NCBI GenBank assembly: GCA_001600875.1
Contig: BCLD01000005.1
Coordinates: forward strand, 1,036,949 to 1,081,787
From: Solicoccozyma terricola
Taxonomy: Eukaryota > Basidiomycota > Tremellomycetes > Filobasidiales > Piskurozymaceae
Length of the DNA: 44,839 nucleotides
Direction of reading: 5' to 3'
The notes beneath the pieces were generated by a model, which saw only the letters and a list, made by a program, of their open reading frames with translations, was not told where the DNA came from and made no database searches. Made by a program: the position numbers and the translations under genes. Positions 15,767 to 27,786 of this stretch are shown here, in pieces. The first letter of the stretch is position 1. Each line of letters starts with the position of its first letter.

Positions 15767-18586
15767 ATGGTCATCTTCACTCGAGCGGTAGTAATCGCTT
15801 CATGCATCTTGTCAACGACAAAGGCTTTCACCCTTTGGCCGTTCAAAGAGAAACGATTCAAAGATGAAGGGTTGATATTTGCTGGCGGGCTGGGATTAGA
15901 AGGGTTCACAGGAAGCGTGGTTGCATTCGGAGACTGGGATGGTGATCAGTCGTGAGCGAGAGGATTCCGGTGGATTGAGAGAGTGGAGCTGACGAGTATG
16001 TCCTCAGGTTGGATCTGTTCACTTTGAGTAATGATCGGAAGTCGCTACAAATCTACCTTTGGGATCATAGTATGTTTGAGCTACGAGAGGAAAGGAAACT
16101 GTGCGCCATTACTAAGGCTGGCAACACCCTGCAGAACACTTCCGGTTCAATCCTGCCCATTCTCTTACGACCACTAACGCAATACAAAGCGTTATACCAG
16201 GGGACTTCAACTACGATGGCAGACTAGACGCGTTAGTGTTGACCCAAGTGACTGAAGATGATGGTGGTTGGTGGTCTCAACAGAATGAAAAGCTCGAGGG
16301 ACTACTCTATTTTGGAGGTGGGGAGGATGGAGGATTTGGTGAATAGACAACAGGGCAGGTGTTTGAAGAAGTTGCGGTCGCTGAACAGATCTCTTGCGTG
16401 CAGTGCAAGAACCAGAAACAATGGACGCATTCACTTCATATCAACCTTCCGCCATCGATTTTTACGGTCGTTTACAGGTAGATCTGCTGGGATCAACGGT
16501 AGCTGGTAGAAACGGCAAAGAACAGCTGAAGTTGTGGCGGAATGATGGCGGGAAATTCACTTCGTGAGCGGAACAGTCTTGCTTTGTGAGGGTTTCCAGT
16601 CTGACTAATTCCCGATGAACAGTGATGCATCACCTCTACAACCTGCGTCGCAGGTATGCCAGTTGGCAAATCCACATAGCAATGCATTTGTCGACATGGA
16701 TGGCGATTGTTTGGCAGGTGAGAAATCTTTTCTCGCGTGATTTGTTGTTCATACTGATATATATTTATGTCCATGCAATAGACATCTTCCTGACATGCGA
16801 GACTGGGATAGGACAACGAAAGACAAAGTCTTTTCAAATATGGAGGAATGATCCCGTCCTGGGATTCACCCTAGCTGGAGAGTGGCAGCTGCCAGATGGA
16901 GCTGGAGCGATCTCCTTTGCTGACGTTGGTGAGTCGTCGGATATGGCATTGGCTGGAGAGTGAGCATGCTCATGGGCTTTCGGCTTCGCTGCAGATCGCG
17001 ATGGCACCATCGACCTCGTCTTCCCAACTTGCCGCTCACACAACACCGGGTCAGGCATCGGCACTGGCTGTCACATCAACATCGCTTACAACAAGCAGAA
17101 ACCACTCTGTGTGGATCCTGCGCAGAATTGGTTGAAAGCAGCTGGCCAAGCAGTCGTAGGAAAGAAGGAGGAATGTAGGAAGCACACTGATCTCTGTCAA
17201 GCTGACGAGAACTTTGGCTTTGATATGGATGTGACGGGTGATGTAAGTCGGCCACGAGGCCTACTCTTCTCGCAATGCTGATGTTTCATTTGTCATCGAA
17301 GTCTTTCACGTCGATTGCCCTGGAGGATCTATTTGAAGGAACTTCTACAATGCAGCTGTCTCAACCAACTTCGGATACCCACGACGCTCCCATTTATATG
17401 CCGCTCAAGCTCGGCGATTACAATCAGAATGGCTTCCCGGACATCCTTTTGCTTCTGGTAAATAGTACAGCGAAACCAGCTTCTGGTGGACTTTTCGGTG
17501 GCGCACGAGGACAAGGCGTCCAAGTCAAGCTATTGGAGAGCAAGTCGTGTGGCAAGAAGATGAAGGCTTGTGAGAATAAGGTGACTGCGAAGCGGAGGAC
17601 GTTTGAGGTAGTCCATGGGAAGGGAATGCAGGCTTTGGAGGAAATATGGGATGCGAGATCAGTGTCATGGCTGGATATCGACGAAGATGTGAGTGTGTGT
17701 ATGACTGTGTTGCCAGCAGTGAGGTTTACTAAGGGTCGCGCTTTCCGTTTTCAGGGCTCCCTCGATATCATGGTCCAGCGGACAGGCGTTCAAACCGAGT
17801 CTCGGCTGACGTTCTTACAAAACAACTTCTTCCACGATGCTTTCTTCTTGAAGACATTGGGTGGGCGATGGCGGTCGCATCCGCTCCCTTAGCATGTACT
17901 GAAGCCTCCCTTCTTTGCGATTACAGTGTTGAATGGTGCGTGCGAAGGAGCATGTCAGAAGGACCAACAAGGTCAGAAATACAATGTAAGTGCTCGTTAT
18001 GACCGCAACAACAACCTGAGGGCTCATGGGTCCACCCCCGCCTAACAGCCATATGGCGCAGCACTGCCTGGAGCTACGTTCAAATTCACCATCCTAGATT
18101 CCTCTGGTCACCGCGTTGCGACTCAAGTCTCCCAGCTCGCACAAGTAGCCTACGAAGCCCTAGGGACACCATATAACTTTTTTGGACTAGGAAGAACGAA
18201 TAATTACGTCGAGAATCTCTTTGTTGGATCTACGCTCCGAGGAGGAGAATCGACAACTGTCCTAGAAGGTTTAATCCCAAACTCTCAGGTGGTCATCACT
18301 CCGCCGGCGGTATCTTCCAATCAGTCCGCTGGTCTTATGACATCGCAGGATTGGCACAAGGAATTATATTTACATCCAGGAGAATGGATACATCTTGTGG
18401 TGCTGGTGTTGGTTGGGTTGATTGCGGTGCTGGGAGGGGTAGTGTATGGATTGCATCAGAATGAGAAGGTTAGTGAGGGTGGTGGGAAGATCTGCGAGAG
18501 GATTCTAATGTTATACCACCGAACAGAGAGAGGACGACCTTGAACGAAGAAGAGCTCTGCATAGCATCAATTTCCAGGCTTTGTAA
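15767..18586 (+). CDS. ITFG1: TIP/ITFG1 (Linkin)-family type I membrane protein
   Basis: Exons 15767-15951, 16008-16069, 16135-16338, 16404-16563, 16623-16717, 16782-16928, 16995-17242, 17302-17688, 17755-17860, 17927-17985, 18049-18468, 18527-18586; 710 residues. A signal peptide is likely (VVIASCILSTTKAFTL). The lumenal part has FG-GAP-like Asp-rich repeats, for example VAFGDWDGDQSLDLFTL, PGDFNYDGRLDAL, FVDMDGDCLADIFLT and LGDYNQNGFPDILLL, which usually bind calcium. It ends with NYVENLFVG, a transmembrane helix (HLVVLVLVGLIAVLGGVVYG) and a short basic tail, REDDLERRRALHSINFQAL, that matches animal ITFG1 in pattern. Its function in fungi is unclear; the animal protein supports cell adhesion. 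Exon 4 could start at 16389 instead, adding five residues. An overlapping upstream ATG at 15755 is out of frame. Confidence 0.88.
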
Positions 18587-18802
18587 ATTGGTTTCGAGCA
18601 TTAATTAGAGGTGGGGGTGCTTTTGAATTGTGGAACATATTATCGAATAGTACAGGTAAATGGAAATATGGTTGAAGCAAAAACTTTAGATATCGTCATG
18701 GGAGCTGCAGATAGATCATGATAAGCGTCCACCCATATCCAAGTCGAAGATATCACTGGATCGCACGATGTCTCTCACCTCCGCCATCCTTGAAGTCGTA
18801 CC

Positions 18803-19312
18803 TCATGATCCTCCTCCAAACCACCCTCTTCTCGGCGTAGCCAACTCATCCACCTCCTCTTCCTCTAAATCCCTCTTTCCCTCATTCTCCTTCCCGAATT
18901 CGTCTTGTGGGATATCTGCTCTACCAAACCGAGATTTAAATGCTTGTGCGAGAGTAGAATTTTTGAGTGCCGCTGCAACAGATAGGGGTGTGATGTGAGC
19001 CCATGATGAACGAACGCGTTGAGGAGTGGTCGGTGTTGGAGAGGAGAGTTGTTCGGCAGGAAGCGTCGGTGAAGAGATCGATAGAGGGATATCTCCAGCT
19101 GGTGTTATTTGAGCAGATGGTTGAGTAGGTATCAATCTACGAGTTGATGTTCCAGCGACAGAACGTTTTCGTTGTCGGGATGGTCCAGCGACGGCGGATT
19201 TTGCGTTGTTTGACGAGCTGTACGGTATCTTTGCCTGTCTGTACGGTTCCGACGTGGTATAGAGCATGAGATGCATGAGGACATCCTGTTCGGAGATGCC
19301 GTTGGGCGCCAT
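18803..19312 (-). CDS. Small unknown protein, divergent from SCC2
   Basis: Uninterrupted 169-residue frame ending at 18803, starting at the ATG at 19312 (MAPNGISEQDVLMHLMLYTT). An in-frame ATG further upstream (19429) would lie inside the divergent promoter, so I prefer 19312. I do not recognise the family. The N-terminus looks like a short helical region, the middle is Ser/Thr/Pro-rich and probably disordered, and the C-terminus has an acidic run (DLEEEEVDEL) and ends ATPRRGWFGGGS. No signal peptide or membrane segment. It converges on the TIP-like gene and is divergent from SCC2 with 187 bp between starts. Codon use and the absence of stops over 510 nt support a real gene, but it could have unseen introns. 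Confidence 0.6.
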   Translation of the reverse strand: MAPNGISEQDVLMHLMLYTTSEPYRQAKIPYSSSNNAKSAVAGPSRQRKRSVAGTSTRRLIPTQPSAQITPAGDIPLSISSPTLPAEQLSSPTPTTPQRVRSSWAHITPLSVAAALKNSTLAQAFKSRFGRADIPQDEFGKENEGKRDLEEEEVDELATPRRGWFGGGS

Positions 19313-19499
19313 GGAGTGGATGGTTGATGAATGATTTGAGCACCGTTCGAATGGGTGAGGGTGGGTTAGTGACCTGTAGCGACCCGTCTCACTTGAATCA
19401 TCGCGTCCATGCTGCTCCAGCCCATGCAAATCACCCCACCATCATCCATTCATCTCATCTCATCACACATGGTCTCCTAGCTCATAACATATCATCACC
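19313..19499. promoter_or_regulatory. Divergent promoter, unknown gene / SCC2
   Basis: 187 bp between the two start codons. Repeated CATCTCATC/CATCATCC-type pyrimidine-purine words occur near the SCC2 start. No recognised factor site stands out. Confidence 0.45.
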
Positions 19500-22400
19500 A
19501 TGTCCCGTCCTCCTCCGTCTCTTCAAGGGGGGCCAGCCACCGAGGACAACCTAGGTGTGCATCAAACACCTCAACATGCTCAAGCTCGCCTTCAAACCCA
19601 GCTTCCGAGACCTCCCGTCGATGGTGGGGTGAATATGGCAGCTGCTCCTGAAGCGAGAGCTTTATTTGGACATTATCCGATCATACAACATACACCGAGT
19701 TCTAGAGGTCAGTGTCGCGATACTGGAAACTCCAATAGGAGCTGTGAGCTCGAGAATTTGAAGCATTTTAGTATTGATGCTTGCTCTACTTTCAATACAG
19801 TCGCTAGAGATCTATCTTCTATGACTCTCACAAGACCACCTCCTATTCACCCCACTGAACTCTTCCCCTCTTATACTCAACCGATTAATCAGCTTCTCAA
19901 TTACGCTGGCGGCGTGCAATCTCAGGCTGGTGCTACTCATCATGGTCACGCCGTCGCTCAAGCAAGGAAGTTGATGGAGCAGTACGCTCCTACAGGAAGA
20001 CTGAGAAATGATAGCGGAGTCGCACCGAACGGTCATTCGATGGACGGCGGTTACTCGAATCGAAGCGAATATGATCTTCCTCTTTCCAACTCAACTTCTC
20101 ACGTCCATCCACCAACATCTGCAAGCAACTTGATCGAACATCCCACGCAATGGAGATCACCGGTCGAAGATGGGCGAACAAAGGATCCTTTCCTTGTCGA
20201 TGCGAGCATCTTACACCCAGCTCATCCACCTCACGCGGTGCACGCGGGTCCAACGTACTCTCAACCGACGGTATCAGCATCTCTCCTCTCTCAAATCAAC
20301 CCACCAGTTCCTCTCTATCCATTGCATAACCCACATCAACAAGTTCAATCTTTCACGCAAACGGTAAATGGAGTCACGGCTGGAAGGAAGTTTGTGGATT
20401 CCTATGTGGAAGATATCACACGACAGAGAATGGCAAAGAAGAGCAACGAAGAGTTCGCTGCGATCGACGGTAACTCGACCATGACGACCGATACAAAAAC
20501 AACCCCGTCGTCCCAATTTTCGCATCGCATCGGCTCTTCATCACAACGTCAGCAACATCAACAACCCAGAAATCTAGCTCCTATTCCTTATATCGATCTA
20601 CCACCAGCATCCAGTTTCGATATTAAGGGTCCGTCTCCTGATCCACTCACATTCTCTGGTTCTCCAATGAAGCGAAAATCAATTCATCCTCATACTGCTA
20701 TAGGTAATAGCCAACAGAACTCACCAACCAAGATAGTCAAACTCGTCAACGGTACAAAGGGGAGAGAACTCGCCATTGCCCCTACGTCAACGATCATACG
20801 TACATCCCCTATGAAAACGTCTTCGGCTGTGAAGAAGCAATTCAAAACTCCTGAAGCGTTGGAAGATGGATTCAGAGGACCGGAGCAAAGCGATGTGGAA
20901 TTCGACGACGATGAGGAGGATGCGGGTGAGGATGAAGATGAAGATTATGCGTTGGGATTAGAGGGCGAAGTGCTGGGAACACCGAGTGGGAAACAATTGA
21001 GAAAAGCGAGGGGATTAAGTGGGAGTGGGAAGACGGGCGATCGCGATTTAAGAGGTACGCAAGACCTATAAATATGGATTGTTCCCGTTGCTGATGATCC
21101 GATACCTGCAGGTCATCATGAAAAGCTCGTAGATCTGGTTGACAACATCTTCGAAGAAGAGGACGCATTATCTGGAAATTTAACTCCAGAAGTATTGGAA
21201 TCCGCTACGTACTTTTCTCGCGCTTCAACAAAAGATTTCAATGTTCCACTCCTCTCTCGACCAACGATCATCACTCTCACATCCTATCTGTCCCGTGTAT
21301 CAAAGCTCAACGGAAGACCGGACTTTGGTGTCTCGGCATCTCGATCGAAAGGCAAGGAAGTGGAAGAGACACCTTCAAGGCTAGGGAACTGGGCTGTCGA
21401 TACGTTGCTGAGGTTACTGGACATACTGGAGAGGAGCGTAATAGAAGGGGAGAATGCCAGAGTGTTTGTAATGGGCACAGTCAGAAGATACAAGGACAAA
21501 TCCGAGTCACCTACGAAAGGCAAAGGTCGAGGGAAAGCGCCGAAAAGAAAGAGGAAGGGAGAGCTAGTCGAAGAGGATGAGGAGACTGAACAAGACGAGA
21601 CGCCCGCAACAGAAGATGTCGAGGAGAGGGGCACCTTCAGGACCGGAATGGAGCGATTGACTAACGCGGTCTTCGCGGCAGATGCTTGTTTGACGACGCT
21701 GAGTGCCACTGATATGCCAAAACAGGTAAGGTCGATGAGTATGATACGGCCAGGAGAAGACTTGTGTAACTGATCTCCGTTTCCCGCAGATATACTCAGA
21801 GGACCTCCTGTCTCGGTGCTTCGCTGTCATAGATTCCAGCTTGTCGGACGTCATTTTGCCGTTCGCAGACGCGATAGCTACTCCAAATTGTGAAACGAAT
21901 CCTTATCTTCTCCCCGAGTCGGACACCGCTGACCTCTCCCCATGCCAATGACAGCGTCCTCATCATCCCTTCTCCGTCGGATCGCCAGCAAGAGTGAGGC
22001 GGAAAGTATCGATGATCGATCTATGGTCGAAGTCCTGTTTAGCGCGACAGACGCCGCAGTAGCTCAATGTGGATCTCTAGTTTCCAGGACCGACGCCTCA
22101 CTCTCTGAGGGCCAGGTCTCGCAGGCTGTGTATATGAGTCTCGGACCATTGCTCACATTCGACAGCTTGGCCGAAAAGGGGGCCGCAGCAAAGGCGAAGG
22201 AACAGATCGTCAGGCAAGCATTTGGCAGCAAGACTGGGTTGCAGGCGTTGAGAATGTCAGCCCTGTTCTTCCTCAAGGCCGTGAGCTCCCCGGGAGGTAC
22301 GCAGATCTGTTGAAGTCTGTTCGCTAACATGTTTCGCTCCAAACAGCTCTTTTCCCGAAACATCGCACAGCGTGAATGGATATTGGAAGAGGTACTCAGT

Positions 22401-25400
22401 CGTTTAGCCAAACTCTCTGATATGAAGCGAAGTCAGAGCTTCTATCGGTGAGCCCTTGGTGTACAGCTTTTCTAGTATGTCCATACGACTGACATAAGTA
22501 CTGGCCAGTCTCCGGGATGGTCGCACCATACATACCGTCACCGCTGTACTCCTGCAGCTCATTCAGAGTTGTGTTCACGGATCGCGGGAGACAATCCGGA
22601 AATTGCGGCGCGAGCGGGTCACTGCAGCACCATCAACCGTGGAAGAGCTCGGCTACACAGCCGTTTCGGTGCCAACCGTCGAAAAGGTAAGGACGACAGA
22701 TAAGCTAGGCCGAACTGGCAACTGAAACGCAAACGCGCCTTACTCGTATCAGGAGAAAGCAATTTTCGATGAGCGAATCGAATCCGCGACAAGGGTATCC
22801 GTCATCGTTATCAGATCTTTGATGCAAAAGTATGTGAAAAGCTTGCCTCCGCGCTTAGCCTCCACTGATGGCCCTCATATCCCAGGATATCGACCGGCAC
22901 ACCCAGCAAGACTGGCAAGGCTGCGTCCGAGCTGGAGTACAAGGCCATTCTTGACACCATTCTGGCGGACGTTGTTACTGTGCTCTATTTGCCGGAATGG
23001 CCCGTGGCTTCAGTCGTGGTGACAGTTGCCACAAAGTTGCTGGTACGTCATGCGTAAAAATTGAAAGAACGTAGACAACTGGAACAAATACCTTTTCCAG
23101 ACAAATGCCTTGAGCCAACCCAAAGTCGTCGGCGAGACGACTACCCTCCGCGTCCTTGCAGCTGAACATCTCGGCATGATTGCTGCCAAGCTACGATCTT
23201 TGGAGGTGAATGGAACGAACCGCGACCACAGTAGTTTTGAGGAGGTGAACAACAAATGAAATTAAAACTTCTAGGCCCCGCGCTGATCACCTCACTTTCC
23301 ATCCATTCGTTGTGGACGCCCCTAGATTGCAAATTCGACCGACTCGAGCCGCTGGAATCGTTTGGTGGTCTCGCACGACGAGGTTTTGCGCCATCTATCT
23401 CGAGATATGGTAAAGGATTCGGTACAGTCGGTACGTTAGCCTTTCAGTGGGTTGTCTGAACATTACCGATCGATTTCCGCTTTCCTTCCCAGAATGCTAT
23501 CGATTTCTGGACAGCTCAATGGGCCCAGGGGGTATGCAAAAGCTATCTACAGTGCGCCAATCCGAATGGCGGTGAAGTCCCGATGTCGCCCGATATTTTA
23601 GCGAATTTGGAGGCCGAGGTGCTCAAATTCACCTCAACTCTCGCGGATGATTCGTTGTTTGACGTCGAGTGAGCGTTATACCTTTTCCTGCTATATCGCC
23701 CAAATTTCTGATGCGGTGTGAACCATAGAACCCAAGACGAGACGCGAAAGGCCCACACTGCTGCAATCGATCTTCAAATGGTGCGACCTCTTCAGGCAGC
23801 GTTCAGTAGCATCCTTGAAACCATTCTACTTGCTATGGATGCTGACGCGGTCGGCGTAAGAACAAAGGCCATCCGGTCGCTGGGTGCAATCATCACGGCA
23901 GACTCCTCGTTACTCACATTGGTGGGTGCGTCGTGACCCATTGCGGTCCGCAAGGCTGACATCCGACGGGGATTATACAGCCAACTGTCCGGACCGCCTT
24001 TGACGACAGGTTGTCGGACAGCTCACCACAAGTCCGTGACGCAGCGGTAGAGCTCCTCGGCAAATACATTCTCCAAACCCCCGAACTCGCGGATAGCTAT
24101 TATCAGACGATCAGTAACAGAATCGGCGTGAGTCCGCTTGCCAAACCGACCTGGAAGGCGTACTGATCTGCTTCTCCACGTCAGGACACGGGTGTAGGTG
24201 TCAGGAAGCGCGTCATCAAGATAATGAAAGCCATCTACGGTCTCACCTCGCGATCGAATATTCGCACTGACATTTGCAAGAAGCTTATTCTGATGGTGCA
24301 CGATAATGATGAGAGTGTAAAGGTGAGCGGGCGGCGCAGCAGCAGGAGGAGCCTAATTGACCGAGAAGAATGTCTCTTTAGGATTTGGCTGTGACAACTT
24401 TAGCCAGCATCTGGTTGCCGCGCCCTGCCGACAACGTTACTAGTGCCAGAGCAACACCGGAGTCTGCTGTGAGCGAAAGCACCTCCGCTCAAAATACAGC
24501 GGCCAGTATCATGGGAGTGGCTTCGTACTTTCGAGAGCTCAATGGACCGCTAGACGAGGTCGTGTACGAGGTGCGAAAATGTTGACGCGTAAATTTGCGG
24601 TCGCCCTTCCCTGACGATATGCTCTTGCACAGATCGTTGCCAAGAATCCTGCAGAGTGGAAGATTTTCTTTTCCAAAATCCTCGATGTCCTCGTGGAACA
24701 CCTGATCGAAGCAGATGAGAAGTCGGACGTGGTACGTGATGAAGGAAGGTGGTCTGAAAAGCTGAGCTGACCGAAGTCGTGTTAACCGCGGTTTCAGACC
24801 CATTTCAGCTGTATTCGCGCATGTCACGTTTTATGCCAGACCATGCCTAGCATCGTTACAGTCGAGAAGGCTGTGACTCTGTTGCCTTATCTGCAAGGCG
24901 GAGGCACGGTGAGTGGTTATGCAAGAGCAGTCCGCTAGAACCCGACTGAATTATTACTGCACAGTCCGAGGAGCAGAGTGTGACCGACATGCTCATGCGC
25001 GTGTTCACGTTGTCAATTCCGTACATGCCAAAAACAGCCACGACTTTCGCGATGGATCTGACAAAGGCGCTGTTGCCGATGATCAACAAACCGGTGAGAG
25101 GTATCGCAGTGAGTGTGAATTGGGATGAAACAATCAGGTCCGGTCTGATTTACCGTACCATTCGACAGGCCCTTCCCGAAACTGTTGCGTGCTATTGTGC
25201 AGCTGTCATGTATCTCACTCACGAGTACGGACGAGTCATCGCTATCTACCGATCGTGCGAAATGAAGATTTTAGGAGTTTTACATACCTTCAAAAAGGTT
25301 GGCGAAGTCTCTTCTCAGTCACTGAAGGCGCTGCCCATGCTTTTGGCCATCGCGTCGTCGCTGGCGTCCTATTGTGATCTCGATGCTGTGAAATCTGATC

Positions 25401-27421
25401 GTCCTGGTAAGCTTATATGTCTCAGACAGCACCCATCCGTATGTATTGATGATGCTTCTCCATCAAAGACGTTGCTCAGGCGCTGCTGAATATCACCGAT
25501 GTAAGTGGGCTGTTCGATCGTTTGGATGTGGGGTTTTCGCTGAACTATGCCACGATATCAGAGTGATATCTCCGAACACGCCTTTGAGATGCTCATGAAT
25601 GTCAGGCAGCTTCCACTCGACAATTTAGGCCAGCAGACTCTCATGCAGTCTCTGGGTGAGTTTCACTCGCAGCTATAGTAGATCGCTGTGTCGCTTTGTT
25701 TATTTTGCATCTTCGCATCAGGATCGCTGTTCCACGCTCATCCTGTTCTCTTACTTCGCGAAGTGTCTACCGACTTCATGGATCAGGTCCTTTCCTCTGA
25801 TGACTCTGATGCCAAAGAACGAGTGTACAAGCTCATCCAAGGATTCCTGCTCAATGAAGCGGCGAAGAAGGATTCAGAAAGGGTGGTGAAGATGGAGAAG
25901 GGGGAGATGGAAGGTGAGGTCTACTCTTTGAGAGGCTGTCTCCTCGACTCTCATAATTCGACACCATGATAGGGGCACCGAGAGGCGTAAACATCAATGA
26001 ACTTGTGGGCGATACTGCCGGCTTTGCCGAATCCGGGGTCGCTTCGGCTGTCGTTCAGCGCTACTTGTTCGGCATCCTTGAAGCAGCTCTGTCCCCACAC
26101 GAAGGTGTTCAGCGTATAGCCATGGACATCGTGAGCTTCACAGTTCGTCAAGGTTTAGCGCATCCCATTCAGGTGAGCAAGGGCGGTCCTCCGATGGCAT
26201 CAGATTAGTTGGCTAGAACCTTTTGTCACCGCAGTGTCTACCGGTGCTCATAAGTTTGGAGACATCGTCTGACAGCAAGATGGTAGACACGGCATTCGCC
26301 CTGCACAGCATCCTTCACAATAAGCACGCAAGTCATCTCAACAGCAAGTACGTAGATAACGCTAAGGCGGCCTTCAAGTACCAACAGACTTTCGATGCAG
26401 AACCCAGTGGTACGTAGTCTCAAATCTATGGTCCCCATGACATCGCTGAGCGGCACGAAATCGCCTTGCAGGATTTCGTCGTGAATCGCAGTCATCTGCG
26501 GCTCTGCTCGATCGGTGGTACTCCCTTGTACGAGACAAAAGGGTTCCACGACAGGATTTTCTGAAGGCCCTGTCAAAATGCTTTGACTTTGATGCTCTCC
26601 ATCCTGCCATGTCTAGAGTGAGCTCCGCTCGCATTCCTTTGGCGCAGCGAACGCTGACCGGGAACCTCTTCATCACCAGGACGAATTGATGTTCTGCCGC
26701 TTCATTGCTGACAATCTTGCCCAGCTGGACTACAAGACGCAGGAGGAGGTCTTGATCGTGATCACTCAGCTCAATCAAATGCTGTCGACGTCTGGTATGC
26801 ATCTCATGGACACGTTGACTCATGCGGTCGTGGATGGCGGTCCAGGGGCTATCATCGCGAAGCTGAGGTTGGCAGTTCACCGATCTGTGGTTGATTCTGA
26901 CCAGGTGAGAGGGCATTCCCCTGGTGCCGGCTTCCAAACGAGTGCTGACCTAATGAGCCTGTACTTCACAGATGGCCTCTGACTCGCTCAACGTATCACC
27001 ACCCGACCTACTCAGCTGTGCAACATCTGTTGGCATTGCCTTACTGCTAAAGAGCCACCTACAGAGCATGTATGGATTAAATGAGGAGTACGTCTGACCT
27101 CACCTGTGACCGAATGGGCAACAGCTAAAGTTCGTTTCGCGACAGCCGATGTGCCAAATACCGGGCGAGCACCAAGACTTCGGGCAGCGACAAGCCAGTA
27201 TCTCGCAGGGCGATTCCAGGACACGGAGAGCCCGACTGGAGCCGATTGCAGGGCGTTGAACGACCCGCAGTCACGGTAGAGGACTTTGAGGTACAGAAGG
27301 ACGCGGTGAGTGCGCAGTCCCGCCTTCCATGAATCTCCCGTCTGATCGGGCGTTGCCATTGCGACAGCTTCTCGCTCTCGTGGAAGAGGATGGCACAATG
27401 GGGGAGTTCGAGGTTGAATAA
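19500..27421 (+). CDS. SCC2: Cohesin loader Scc2/Mis4/NIPBL
   Basis: Exons 19500-19707, 19801-21054, 21112-21725, 21790-21889, 21955-22280, 22347-22447, 22509-22686, 22753-22829, 22886-23042, 23101-23244, 23326-23430, 23493-23668, 23729-23921, 23981-24127, 24185-24322, 24382-24570, 24633-24731, 24798-24908, 24965-25108, 25169-25406, 25469-25500, 25562-25655, 25722-25913, 25973-26172, 26235-26409, 26472-26617, 26680-26904, 26972-27087, 27146-27305, 27368-27421; about 2030 residues. Scc2 loads cohesin on chromosomes and stimulates its ATPase. The first 500 residues are Pro/His/Ser-rich and disordered with an acidic patch. The rest is HEAT-repeat helical: [59 protein letters not shown] and the C-terminal [18 protein letters not shown] signature. 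The 93-nt intron 19708-19800 is in frame and might be retained. The last exon could be frame-shifted; see findings. Confidence 0.93.
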
Positions 27422-27786
27422 ACAGTTGGCAACGTTGTATAGAACCGCAGAGGCATTCGAAGACCGCATCCTAGATATCGTGCGGTCCAAAATCAATTAC
27501 AACAGCCACACATCATCATCCTTCTAGGTCTGTCAGGCACACTATCGTTCAACGAGTATACCAAGGCCTCTGTTGCGCTTGCATCCCGTCGAACAAGTCC
27601 CGAGACCATTCGCGAGTGCCCGGTACCGGCGGCTATATAAGGCGACGTTCAGTATCCTTTCCCGGTTGAAATGATTTCGCTCTCACTGACCTCGCCGTTG
27701 AGACGCTCTGCAAAGGCTGGGTTCATACCTGGATATGCCTGAAGTAGTAGACAATCCATCAGGGTCCTCGTTTGGTACGGAAATTA
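27422..27786. other. Convergent 3' flanks of SCC2 and Met/Gly-rich gene A
   Basis: 365 bp between two stop codons facing each other. The first about 110 bp keep an open, protein-like frame one base off the SCC2 frame (LATLYRTAEAFEDRILDIV), ending with TAG near 27528. The rest shows no gene or repeat. Confidence 0.45.
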
